From Casuarina equisetifolia (Eukaryota > Streptophyta > Magnoliopsida > Fagales > Casuarinaceae), in contig CM052362.1 of the NCBI GenBank assembly GCA_028551475.1, positions 8,493,354 through 8,557,353 on the forward strand: DNA of 64,000 bases, read 5' to 3'. Every line of letters begins with the position of its first letter. The first letter of the stretch is position 1. The notes under the pieces are model-generated. The model was given only the letters and a program-made list of their open reading frames with translations, was not told the DNA's origin and ran no database searches. Below are positions 34,312 to 44,721 of this stretch, one piece after another. Both the position numbers and the translations under genes were made by a program.

Positions 34312-35564
34312 TGTTTGGTGAAATTCTAAATGCAAGTGAAATGTCGAACAAGTAATATAATGATAAGTAAGATATCATCCCATAAAGATTGATGATTAAT
34401 AGACTAACTAATTACTAATGGTGAATAACTCTTAGAATTTATCTAACAAATTCAATTAATAGATGATAGATTAACTAACTAAATTTAAGAAAACTAAATA
34501 CACAAAATATGTTAAAGCATAAGATTTCACCATAACTACTAGGTACTAATGTTAATTATGCATGCTTGCAAGAGGGATAATATCTATGTGATGGCGGAAC
34601 TTCCTAGTTTATTTACTATCCTATGTCTAGGTATAGCAAACCTACTTAGTTCATTAATTCACTATATCTCTATACATGAATTGAAACAAACCAAATGCAT
34701 TAGGATCTATGAATATTCCCAATTTACACCAAAAGCCACACAAATAATATGGTATATGTCCATCTATATTTAATTTATGGTTACACATTACAAGAAGCAA
34801 CTACATATCATTTCTTATCAGTCTTAAATATGCAAATTAGATCATTCGAGTAATAGCTAATCATTTAAAAGCATTAAACACAATAACATGTAAGTTCACA
34901 TAAACACAATATCTTGCAAAACGTAATAATCATAAGTTCATATCATCATAATTAGGTTACATTGTAGTTCTAACAAAATTAAACTAAAACATAAAGAAAT
35001 AATGAAAAAAAACAATAATAGAAAATAAAGAAGGTATCTTGAATCCAAGAACAAGAAGTCTGTCATCCTTTTTGTCTTCTCTTCAAGAAAACCTTGAATT
35101 TTTTGCCTCTCTCTTGAGTTATGCTCAATTTCCTCCTCTTTTTCTTTTGCCTCTTCTATTTTCTTAATAGGGTTTAGGTTTAGACCTATCTCCTATCCTA
35201 GTAGAAGTGGGTTTTGGACATCTAAAACAATTAGATTTTGAACTCCTAATTTAATTAGGCTTTAAACTCCTAATATGATGAAGTTTTCTAATTATTTAGA
35301 AAACCCAATAACAATACAAATCTAATAACAATCATCCAAAGTCCAAGCCCATCTTGATTTTCTTGTTCTTAGTATTCTAACCATATTTTACCACATAATA
35401 AGTATCAGGTTCTCGATGCTTATCCTTTTTCTTCATTCCTCCTTATGCTACATAAACAAGGCAAATTCAAGTAAATAAAGAGAAATTCAAATATTTTCTC
35501 ATAAACATTGTCTTATTTATTGCCTAAAAATAGGTAAAATAACTCTATAAAAATAGAGTTATCA
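34312..35564 (+). mobile_element. Family-B solo LTR, copy 3, in the pseudogene intron 2
   Basis: It starts TGTTTGGTGAAATTC and ends AAATAGAGTTATCA. The flanks are atatt (34307-34311) and atatc (35565-35569). The unoccupied paralogous site at about 62050 reads 'gcatatcaatggctgg', which shows that atatc is the original target and the left repeat has since mutated. The frame 34549-34773 is inside this LTR and is not a gene. Insertion is followed by no internal sequence, so it is a solo LTR. Confidence 0.93.
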
Positions 35565-36132
35565 ATATCAATGGCTGGTGAATTGTATATGCATTTCTTG
35601 CCTTCTGATAGATATATAGACATATTTAGGTATGTTATAAATGTCAAGGCTCTCATTGTGGGATTGTTGCAAATAGTTTGTCTTCGAAACATACCTAGGT
35701 CTTCACAGCATGGTATGGTTTTCTTTTATGTGTGAGTTTCAAGAAACTCCCCAAAAATTTTCAAACAATGACTCATGTTTCCTTATGTCAGTAATAAGTT
35801 ACCTGCTTGGCATTTAATATAGACCGTAGTAAACTAACCATTTGAAGAAACCCATAATTTCATGGAAGAAACCAACCATTTGTCAAGTCTAAGCAAGTTC
35901 CTTTTAGAGCTAGTTGTTATGTTGATGATTATAGGCCAATTTACGACCTTTTCCTTAGAAGTCTTATAACTTGACTTTTTAAATGTCAAGGAGATCAATA
36001 GCACACACGATATCACCAATAAGATGGCAACTGCTAAGAAAGTTTGTTTTAGAGCTGGTTGCTGTGTTAATGATACTAGATATCATATATTCCTTGTGGC
36101 ATGAGAGAAAAACTGTTACAACCTGGGAAAGA

Positions 36133-36574
36133 TGTAAGAAAAGAAACCTTATAGGATCTGTGTAGACAGATCTAAAACACCATTTTAGTGATTTTTGCTT
36201 TACCAATAAACATAAAGAGAATAGTTAGAAACATACTGCTCTTGCGATCCATTCTCTCAGTGTCGTAAACCCAATAATGCGAATTGGAATCCAGGCTTAG
36301 GCGAATATCCTCTATTCTCATAAGAATCACTGGCTCGATGAGAGAACCTATCTCTTTGTAAAAGCAACCTTATGCAACCCTAAGAATAACATGAATTTAT
36401 ACTATGAGCTAAAAGATTAGACCTAGCCTTAACCTTATGTGCAACCCAATAAGCCCACTCATCACAGCCCTATTTTGTTAGCCACGGCCTAAATCAACCA
36501 TTCCATATTTTAGAACTCATGGACCAACTTAATATAGCCTACTTAAGTAAGCCTAATACAAAATTAAGCTAACA
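36133..36574 (-). repeat. 3' LTR of the copia element (442 bp)
   Basis: On the plus strand it runs TGTAAGAAAAGAAACC to AATTAAGCTAACA. It is the exact length of its partner. Because the element lies on the minus strand, this left copy is the 3' LTR. Confidence 0.95.
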
Positions 36575-36590
36575 TTCTCCCACTTGGGCT
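36575..36590 (-). other. Polypurine tract of the copia element
   Basis: The reverse complement AGCCCAAGTGGGAGAA abuts the LTR start TGTTAGCTT, the usual plus-strand priming position. Confidence 0.85.
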
Positions 36591-37017
36591 ATATTAAACT
36601 GAAATTATGCACACCTTTACATTGATCTAGAAACAGTTCTTAAATAGAATCCCACCATATAGGATCTCAAACTCTGAATCACATCAGTAACTATACCTAT
36701 TAAGTGATATAGTACTAATCATGACCACAAAGTTTTCAATCTTATTAAAATAGATAAATTTGATAATGTGGCAACTATATAACACTTCAACAATGTATAT
36801 ATGTGTTATTACTGTTGTTAGTTTAATTTTCTCTTCTTCGATAACATAATGTCATTAGAGAATATACTTTATGGTTCCAACCTTTGACATATCTTGCACT
36901 TTATAACTCGAGTTAAACTTTATATGTTACAAGATATCCTTATGGCTAACTAATTTCAGCCAACTCTTAAGGTTTACATTTACTTTAAGTCTTTAAAGAG
37001 AATATTAAAAGCTTCCA

Positions 37018-37389
37018 TTATACAAAAGCATTCCATGATGCCTCTAAGCCTATGCTATTGACATGTCTTTCATAAACACAAGGGCTTAGACCTTTAGTAA
37101 ATGGATCAACTATCATATCTACTATACTAATTGACTTTATTGAAATTTCACCTTCCTTAACCATTTTCATTATGGTTAAGTACTTTATATCTATATGTTT
37201 GAATCCTCCTAGACTTTTGTTATTGTTAATAAAAAATACTACAGTTTTATTATTACAGTATAACTTGATTGGTCTATTAACAAAACTAAAGTCTTGTAAT
37301 TCTCTTATAAGGTTCTTTAGCCAAACAACTTGAATGGATGCTCCATAGCATGCCATAAACTCATAATGCATGGTTGAAGATGTCATCAA
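37018..37389 (-). pseudogene. Copia RNase H domain
   Basis: The 123-codon frame starts MMTSSTMHYEFMACYGASIQ, the copia version of S-S-T-E-A-E-Y-x-A, followed by VVWLKNLI, LYCNNKTVVFFINN, HIDIKYL and DPFTKGL. These are the RNase H landmarks in order. The usual acidic residue of E-A-E-Y is altered (MHYE) and C-D-N is CNN. In the element it would degrade RNA in the hybrid. Confidence 0.85.
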
Positions 37390-37866
37390 TGTCTATTTTG
37401 AGCTTTTCCATAAAATGGCTCCTCCTACCATCATAAACACATATCTTGATGTAGATTTTCAATTGTCTTTACATCCAACAAAATCTGAATCCGTATACCT
37501 AACCAGCTCTAGCTCTTTTACATGCCTGTAAGTCATCATACAATCTTTTGTTCTCTTTAAGTATTGCAAGACTTTCTTAACAACTACCCAATGTTCTTGT
37601 CTAGGATTTGATTGATATCTACCAAGAAGTCCTGTTATAAAAGCTATGTCAGGGTGTGTTCAAACCTGAGCATACATAATACTACCAAGTGCACTCGCAT
37701 ATAGTATATTCTTCATTAAAGCTTTCTCTTCCTCTATCTTAGGGCATTGTTCTTTATTTAATTTATCACTTTTATAAATAAGAACCTTGCCTCCTCTACA
37801 ATCTTCTATGTTATACCATTCGAGAATTCAACCTATATATGTCTTTTGAGAAAACCCCAATAAACG

Positions 37867-38640
37867 CTAAGAATGGTCCCTTTGAATTTCAATTCCTAAA
37901 ACATAAGTTGTTTTACCAAGATCCTTTATATCAAATTGAGTTGACAATAATTCTTTAGTCTCATGAAGTAACTTATGATTATTACTTGCAAGCAAAATGT
38001 CATCCACATAAAGGACAAGAAAGATCAAAGTACTCCCACAGATCTTGGCGTAGATACAACAATCTACTCTATTTTCCACAAAACCACATGAAGTGATAAA
38101 ACTCTTAAACTTATGTACCATTGTCTAAAAGCTTGCTTTAATCCATAAATAGACTTCTTAAGTCTACAAACAAGTTTTTCTCCTCTTTTCATTTCAAAAC
38201 CTTTAGGTTGTTTCAAATACACTGTTTCATCTAGAGTCTCATTCAGAAAAGTAGTTTTAACATCCACTTGGTGCAATTTCGTATCGAAATGAGCTACTAG
38301 AGCCATTACAATTCTAAAGGAATCTTTAGAAGAGACTGGAGAAAAAGTTTCATTATAATCTATTCCTTCTTTCTATTTAAAACCTTTTGTTACTAATCTA
38401 GCTTTAAATCTTTTAACTTTCCTAGTGGAACTCCTTTTGATCTTATATACCCATTTACAACCAATAGGCTTACAACATTTGGGTAACTTAACAAGTTCCC
38501 AGACATCATTATGCTTTATTGATTGCATTTCATCTTGCATTGCATCTAACCATAACTTCGCTTGAGAACTCGATATTGCTTCTATATAGGTTATTGGATC
38601 CTTCATAACTCCTATATCACCCAAATAAACTAAATAATCT
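37867..38640 (-). pseudogene. Copia reverse transcriptase domain, in three frames
   Basis: Frame 38373-38624 begins the domain (WLDAMQDEMQSIKHNDVWEL, GCKWVYKIK, ARLVTKGFK). Frame 38064-38306 continues (HQVDVKTTFLNETLDETVYL, KKSIYGLKQ), and frame 37867-38121 has LYVDDILLASNN with an intact Y-V-D-D catalytic motif followed by FDIKDLGKTTYVLGIEIQ. The three frames are separated by shifts, so the polymerase is not expressed as one chain although the catalytic loop is preserved. Confidence 0.88.
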
Positions 38641-39396
38641 AGATGAATTGCAGATCTTCTTTCTCTAGTTAACCTACAAAGTATAAGTTCAAGATCTTAA
38701 TTTTGCACTTGTTGTTCCATAATTGGATTTGTAACTGATGATGAAGGCTCAAAAGTCCTTACAGTTGGTACTATAGGCAATTCTATTTCTTGAGTAGGTA
38801 AAGAAAATGTAACAAACATACTTACTTCATCTTCATCCTGAATAATTAGAGGAGTACTAAAAACCTTTTTTACTATATCAAGCTCTAAAAATTTTGTAGT
38901 TTGAGATTTTATAATTCTAGCTCCTCTAGGTGGGTTATAAAAATGATATCCCTTAGAATGATCAGGATAAGAAACAAATTAACATCTTGTAGTCCTTGAA
39001 TCCAACTTACCTAGAGTTAAATTATACAACCTTACTTCTGTAAGACATTCCCAAACTTTTAAATGATTTAAACTAGGTACATGGCCAGTCCACAATTCAA
39101 ATTGTGTAAGCGAAACAACTTTAGTAGGTACTCGATTGAGTATATAAAAGCTGTTTTCAAAGCTTCTCCCTATAAGAAACCAGATAAATTGGTTCTACTT
39201 ACCATACTTCTCACCATATTCATAAGAGTCCTGTTACGTCTTTCAACCACACCATTTTGTTCAAGACTCCCTAGCATTGTAAATTAAGCAACAATTCCAG
39301 AGTCTTCTAAATATTTAGCAAGCAGGCCTTTAAGTTGTCTAGCATTACCATGTTTGCCATAATATTCTCCTTTTCTATCTGATCTAGCAAACTTGA

Positions 39397-39932
39397 TTAT
39401 TTTTCCCAACTATTTTTTGACCTCAGTCTTGAAAATCTTGAACTTATCAAGAGACTCAGACTTTTCTTAATTAGGTACAAGTAACCATAATAGGAAAAAT
39501 CATCTATAAATGTAATAAAATATACATTTTTACATAAGGATGATGTATAGGGTCCATTGATATCAGTGTGAATGATCTCTAAGAGATCAGAACTGTGACT
39601 TGCAATCTTTTTCTTTATCTTGACCATTTTACCTCTACAACAATCAACACATGTCTCTAGATCATCTTTAAGAGGAGAAGAATGTTAGACTTTATCAATC
39701 TTTCCACCCTCTATCTAGAGATGTGACCAAGTCGTTTATGCCACCATATGTACAATTGCTCTTTAGGTAGAGACCTTTTGGGAATAACCTTTTCAATATT
39801 GTAAACATTATAGGGAGATAAACTTAATTGATATAAAGCAAATGATAAAATACAAGATCCAACTTGATTTGAATTATAAAATAAAGTAATCATTGAATTC
39901 TTTATTTCAAACATATAACCATCCATGTCCAA
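39397..39932 (-). pseudogene. Copia pre-integrase and integrase core start
   Basis: Frame 39711-39932 ends IWWHKRLGHISR, the GAG-pre-integrase H-x-R-L-G-H motif. Frame 39397-39627 reads DLLEIIHTDINGPY and YFITFIDDFSYYGYLYL, the first and second catalytic-Asp regions of integrase. The rest of the core, toward 38640, is broken. Confidence 0.85.
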
Positions 39933-39939
39933 AATAGAA

Positions 39940-40160
39940 ACTGAAATTAAATTTCATCTAAAAGATGGTATATAAAAAGTGTTCTCTAACAACATTTGAA
40001 AACCAGAATTAAGTGTTAAAATAATATCTCCCACAAAGTCTACAGGGACTTTAGTATTATTTCCAACCGTAAGCCATAGTTCATCTTTATTTGGTCTCCA
40101 CTTGTTTATGAACCCCTGAATGATAAAAGTAACATGATTAGTTGCACCAATATCGAGCCA
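39940..40160 (-). pseudogene. Copia aspartic protease region
   Basis: The minus strand reads WLDIGATNHVT, matching the copia protease W-x-x-D-S-G-A-T-x-H with Ser replaced by Ile. A TGA codon just before it separates the domain from gag. Downstream NTFYIPSF and NLISVSIL are the usual continuation. Confidence 0.8.
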
Positions 40161-40984
40161 TCAAGAACTTGATGGGGCTACAGATAAATTAGATTCACAA
40201 ACAAAAACCAAAGAATTATTACATGTTGACTTACGCTTTAGAAGCCAAGCTTTGTAATCATTACACTCCTTCTTCATTTGACCCTTCTTCTTACAGAATA
40301 AGCAATGATCACTCTCTTTCTTAAAGAGTGTTTTCTTGACCCCATCTTTATTATCAAATGAATGCACATTTTTAGAGGCAGAAGGAACAACTGGATGACT
40401 TTGTGACGTTGCTCTTCTTCCTTTACCCACACTCGAATTAGGCGAATACATAACCATATACAATTTATTTTGCTTCAATTTCTCTTCTTCAACTACCACT
40501 TTAGCAATAGATCATTAAAAGACCAGCTCTCTTCTTGATTATTGTAAGCAGTCTTAATAATTCCAAATTCAGGAGGAAATGAATTTAGAGCATGGTGGAC
40601 AACACATGCATCAGGGAGTGCAACTCCTAATGCCTTAAGCTTTGTTTGGTAGTCTACTATTCTAATAATGTAATATCTTACATCACTAGCACCATCATAT
40701 CTCATGCCATACAATGCTTGAAGAAGAGACCCGGTTTCAACATTAGAAGATACCCGATACCTGCTTTCTACAACCTCCATAAATGCCTGAGCTGTACCAT
40801 CCATAGGCAACCCACTCTTGAGATGATCCATAATTGACCTCTTCATGGATAATAACCAAATATGATTGCTCCTTGTCCATGTTTCAAATGCCTTTTTTTC
40901 CTCTTCAGTACTCTCTTCAATGAGAGCAGCTAGCATTTCTATAGTGAAGGCAAAATGAACATCTACCATTTCCATAGCGAACAT
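40161..40984 (-). pseudogene. Copia gag with altered zinc knuckle
   Basis: Frame 40493-40984 covers the gag core (TWTRSNHIWLLSMKRSIMDH, VESRYRVSSN, LYGMRYDGASDVRYYI). Frame 40161-40499 carries the knuckle CLFCKKKGQMKKEC (40263-40304). The family consensus is C-x2-C-x4-H-x4-C; here the His codon is CAA, Gln (40278-40280), so one zinc ligand is lost. A frameshift separates the two parts. Gag forms the particle and binds the element RNA. Confidence 0.88.
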
Positions 40985-41799
40985 AACATCTTCTTTTCAT
41001 CTTTTGAAGTTTACACCTGTAAGAGTCTCAATAGTAATCAATTGATTGTTGATAGGAAAAGTGACTGAAAGTGAGCCAATACAAGATTAGTAATATATGA
41101 GTACAACATGAATTCAATCACATGATCACTTACTTAGAGATTCACAAACTCTATCATGTAAACACCTTTGGACAGAATACATAACAAGTAAATGTAAAAT
41201 CTCAACATAGTAAAGGCCATGAGAATATATTAATTTTCATAATCTACCACCTTTGGATGTATAGACTAGTCTAATTAGTTTAAACACATGTATTTCAACT
41301 ATGCAACTCTTTATGTCCTAATATATAATCACCTCCTTTGGGTGTATAACGATATATTAAAACTAAAACATTCTCATCCGCATGAGAAAACATCTTTTGA
41401 ACACAATTAAGTTGTGCTTTGGCGGTCATAACCTAATTGGATCATTCCCATACTATGGGACATACCTTATGTACTCATTAGAATATGAATAAACACTTTA
41501 ACATAATTAACTAAAATGCATATTATATCTACATATACTATAATAGCATACAAAGTATGTGTTTGAACAACACTAAAGCATGATAGAAAGAAAACAATGT
41601 GTTAACTTACATGCTCCAACCTTTAAAGCATCAAAAGAGACTAAGAAGATATACAAAACATATCAAATAACATATCAAAATGTTCGTTATTCAAAAATAC
41701 ACACACTGGCTCAAACCATGTCCAATTTGGACCATCCATGCACGTTCACGCGCCATTACAAACTTTTTGGTCAATTGGTTGATTTTTTACCGTTAACCA

Positions 41800-42010
41800 T
41801 CGACCGGTCGAGTTAACCTGTTGACCGGTCAGGCCCATGGACCAGTTAACTTGAATGGGCTGGGCCGATTGACCTAAATGGGCTAGAGTGGGCCGACCTA
41901 GATGGGCCAGACCGGTTGATCTTCATGGACTAGATTGAGCCAACCCAGATAGGCTAGAGCGAGCCCATCCGGATGGACCAAGCCGGCTCGATCCAAATGG
42001 GTCAAACCAT
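41800..42010 (-). repeat. GC-richer minisatellite in the copia leader
   Basis: Imperfect units of about 22-32 bp around 'gatgggctagagtgggccga' and 'gaccggt' repeat from about 41800 to 42010. The region lies between the PBS and gag, that is, in the untranslated leader of the element RNA. It is clearly richer in G and C than its surroundings. Confidence 0.8.
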
Positions 42011-42565
42011 CCTAACCCGAGTCCAACCTTGTTAGGTGTGGATTTGGGTGACCCACAAAGCAGGACGAACCTAGCTTATTTGGGTCAAAACCGACGAATG
42101 AATTGTGAACAAATATGTTCACGATTCGTTATTCGTGCAAAATTTGCACAAAAAAACTGTCAATTTTGGCACAGATTCATCGAAAATGAGCAGAAAATGT
42201 CTTCCTTTGCCGGATTAAGGCAAAAAATGACCAAATTTGAACGCAAAAATGTTAGGTTTTTGAACAAAACATAAAATTGACTTTAAAATGCGATTTAAGT
42301 GCATAAATCGCTTGTAGATCTATAAATCTACATGCAAAAAGGCCGATAAAAGGGAAAAACAATTCAATCATATTAAAATTTCATCAAATTTCACTTGATT
42401 AAGTGATTTGGGACTTTTGCAATTTAGAATTTTGAAAACCACGTTTTTAACCTAAATAATCTGAAAATTCTTTTTACAAAATAGCAAAAAACACCCAAAC
42501 TTCAACAAACCACATTTTAAACCAAACAAAAATCAAAAAAAGGATTTTAGACCTCATCTACGTTT

Positions 42566-42577
42566 GCTCTGATACCA
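42566..42577 (-). other. Primer-binding site, initiator Met tRNA
   Basis: The reverse complement is TGGTATCAGAGC, the perfect plant initiator-Met tRNA binding word, two bases from the LTR end. It also fixes the orientation of the element. Confidence 0.95.
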
Positions 42578-42579
42578 CA

Positions 42580-43021
42580 TGTAAGAAAAGAAACCTTATA
42601 GGATCTGCATCAACAGATCTAAAACACCATTTTCGTGATTTTTGCTTTACCAATAAACATAAAGAGAATAGTTAGAAATATACCGCTTTTGCGATCCATT
42701 CTCTCAGTGTTATAAACCCAATAATGCGGATTGGAATCCAAGCTTAGGTGAATATTCTCTATTCTCATAAGAATCACTGGCTCGATGAGAAAACCTGTCT
42801 CTTTGTAAAAGCAACCTTATGCAACCTTAAGAATAACATGAATTTATACTACGAGCTAAAAGATAAGACCTAGCCTTAACTTTATGTGCAACCCAATAGG
42901 CCCACTCATCACGACCCTATTTGGTTAGCCACGGCCCACATCAGCCAGTCCATATTTTAAAACTCAAGGACCAACTTAATATAGCCCACTTAAGTAAGCC
43001 TAATACAAAATCAAGCTAACA
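42580..43021 (-). repeat. 5' LTR of the copia element (442 bp)
   Basis: On the plus strand it runs TGTAAGAAAAGAAACC to AATCAAGCTAACA and pairs with 36133-36574. Both share 'accaataaacataaagagaa' and 'agaatcactggctcgatgag'. Confidence 0.95.
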
Positions 43022-44008
43022 AAAGTACCATATACATACATCTTACAATTGTAAAAGGATTAGTTAATTCGTAATTAGAAATCATTGAAACCATTTAATT
43101 TGTAAAGAATCTTTTCCAATCTAGTAAAGGATCTACCTAAATGGAAAAGTTGACATATAAATCACCCTTACATGCATTTATATATAAAAAAAAAAAACAC
43201 AATTCCATAAACGTTACATCTTTTCCTCTCAGATCCCATACCTCTTCATCAAATCCATATCACATTTCACTAAATTAGTAATGTACGATACTAGGTTGGG
43301 ATCGATATTATCTATAAGAGCCTGAAAAAATAATAACCACATTTATACTATAACTCTTAGGAAAAATAAAACACTTGCTTAGATTGAAGTTTGCTAAAAT
43401 TACTTATAAAACTTGACCTCACATGGTAAGAAACAAATATAAATCTTAACACGAATTTTACACCTTTATAATCTACCAACTTAATATCTATCAGAATTTT
43501 CCAAATACTTTTAGAAATATTTACTTATTAAAATTCATAAAAAGGAAATAATGACTAAATTACATGATCAATGGCTAAATGATAGAAACTTAGGATCTTC
43601 TGTGGTAAATCCAGCAATATTACTAATATATTCATAGATATGCTTCTTTGAATTGGAATTAAGATTTACTCATTGTTTAGGCCTTGAGCATTCAATTTGA
43701 ATCAAAAGCATACTGAATCTCAAGGTTTACCAAAGGATGTGACAAGAAGTAGATAATTTTCATATTTTCCTACTGGTTGCTTGTGTCATTTAGAAGACTT
43801 TCAACATCTTGCTCGGAAAGATTGGGTATGAAGCAATTTACAAAAAAATAAAAAAGGAAAAGGAAAAAGGAAAAGAAAAAAGGGAGTTGAAATCTTTGCA
43901 ACTTTAACCTATTTGGTCATTTACCTTGAGATATGTTGGAAAAGTCATTCCTTACTAGCTAACATCAAAGCGGGACTTTATTCACCCATCAAAAGGTAAA
44001 TATCTAAC

Positions 44009-44087
44009 CTGCAACTCCAAAGATGGTTGGTCTAATTTGCCAATATTCTTCGATTGCTGAGTTTGTCTTTCAATTACCTACTGCACA
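44009..44087 (-). pseudogene. Exon 2 of the left MADS pseudogene
   Basis: It is a 79-bp exon, the usual length for exon 2 in SVP-type genes. It reads VIERQTQQSKNIGKLDQPS then LELQ, followed by a GT donor (gttaga). The I-region word K-L-D-Q-P-S-L-E-L-Q is characteristic of the SVP/AGL24 clade. A TAG precedes V-I-E-R. The right copy of this exon should lie about 0.1 kb beyond the window end. Confidence 0.85.
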
Positions 44088-44721
44088 CTTCAAACAGAAA
44101 AGATATAGCTATTCAATTTCTTCCTCTGTTTTCTTTACAATGAAATGGAAATGGAGATGAAGTAATGGACTTCTAAAGTGTACTACTTTTTTCCAGTACA
44201 TCTTCTGAACTTAACACAGTTAGAACTAGTCATTCAAATTAAATTTTCAACATCAATCCCTCCTTTAGCTCAATATTATGTATAATCTCATCACCAGAAC
44301 GACTCATAAGAGAATTAGATGAACCATCACCAACGTTTTATTTTATCTTCCCCTCAACTAATTGCCTCATCTTAAATATATCTCACCAAAACCTACATTT
44401 AAGGAGTAATAATATATCTCACCAAAACCTACATTTAAGGAGTAATAATATATCTCACCAACACCTACATTTAAATTTTAGGAAATAAACCCCACTTTTT
44501 GGAAGAATCCAAAGATAAAATTTATTGTTAATGTAATAAGTTGGTTGAATCTTAAGATCATCTTTTTCACAATGGCAATCTCAATGCAATTTTTTTGCAC
44601 CTGAAAACCTCCCTTAGTGTGATGCCATCATACTTATCTTGGCAAAAGAGGACCAATTGGCTCCTTAGCCTTACAAAAGGAAAAGCTTTAAGGCATGTGT
44701 ACTTAACTTGTACATACTTCT
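44088..44721. other. Presumed intron 1 side of the pseudogene; no exon 1 found
   Basis: No MADS-domain coding sequence is visible here or to the right as far as 60 kb. The stretch holds the 36-bp tandem repeat at 44377-44474 and ends at the family-B solo LTR. Confidence 0.5.
44377..44474. repeat. Tandem repeat, 36-bp unit, 2.7 copies
   Basis: The unit, starting 'tatatctcaccaaaacctac', is repeated with almost no change, which suggests a recent local duplication. Confidence 0.9.

Larger units (their letters stand above)
36133..43021 (-). mobile_element. Complete Ty1/copia element (6889 bp), inactive
   Basis: Two 442-bp LTRs (36133-36574 and 42580-43021) bound a minus-strand internal region. 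The flanks are aaaga (36128-36132) and aaagt (43022-43026), and the empty paralogous site at about 63136-63142 reads 'gggaaagtaccat', so the target was aaagt. In element order: PBS TGGTATCAGAGC (42566-42577), a long leader with a minisatellite, gag, protease, pre-integrase, integrase, RT, RNase H and a polypurine tract (36575-36590). The gag-protease-integrase-RT order defines copia. By eye the LTRs differ at roughly 32 of 442 positions (about 7 percent), so the insertion is old but younger than most others here. Stops break the polyprotein. Confidence 0.95.
32700..44087 (-). repeat. Left copy of a duplicated MADS-box locus, with two insertions
   Basis: Apart from the two retrotransposon insertions, this segment aligns collinearly and in the same orientation with 60219-64000. 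Matching blocks include 'gccactacaacgtgagct', 'ttgatttacaattgagaaaa', all gene exons 3-7, 'tatcaatggctggtgaattg' and, right of the copia element, 'tctgtggtaaatccagcaat'. It therefore represents a duplication of a MADS gene plus its 3' flank. The insertions at 34312-35564 and 36133-43021 are absent from the right copy. Confidence 0.88.
33305..44087 (-). pseudogene. SVP/AGL24-type MADS-box pseudogene (left copy)
   Basis: Exons, in gene order: exon 2 44009-44087 (79 bp, QSKNIGKLDQPSLELQ, end of the I region), exon 3 34235-34296 (62), exon 4 34046-34145 (100, K domain, GEELQHLDIEEL), exon 5 33909-33950 (42), exon 6 33499-33537 (39), exon 7 33305-33423 (119). These sizes match the intact right copy where it is present. 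Defects: exon 2 has a TAG near its start, exon 3 lost its 3' splice site, the exon 4 donor has a 1-bp deletion, the exon 5 acceptor AG became AA, exon 6 ends in TAG instead of CAG, the exon 7 acceptor AG became AA, and exon 7 has an in-frame TGA. Intron 2 is swollen to 9.7 kb by two retrotransposons. Exon 1 (the MADS domain) was not found. No functional protein is possible. Confidence 0.9.
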
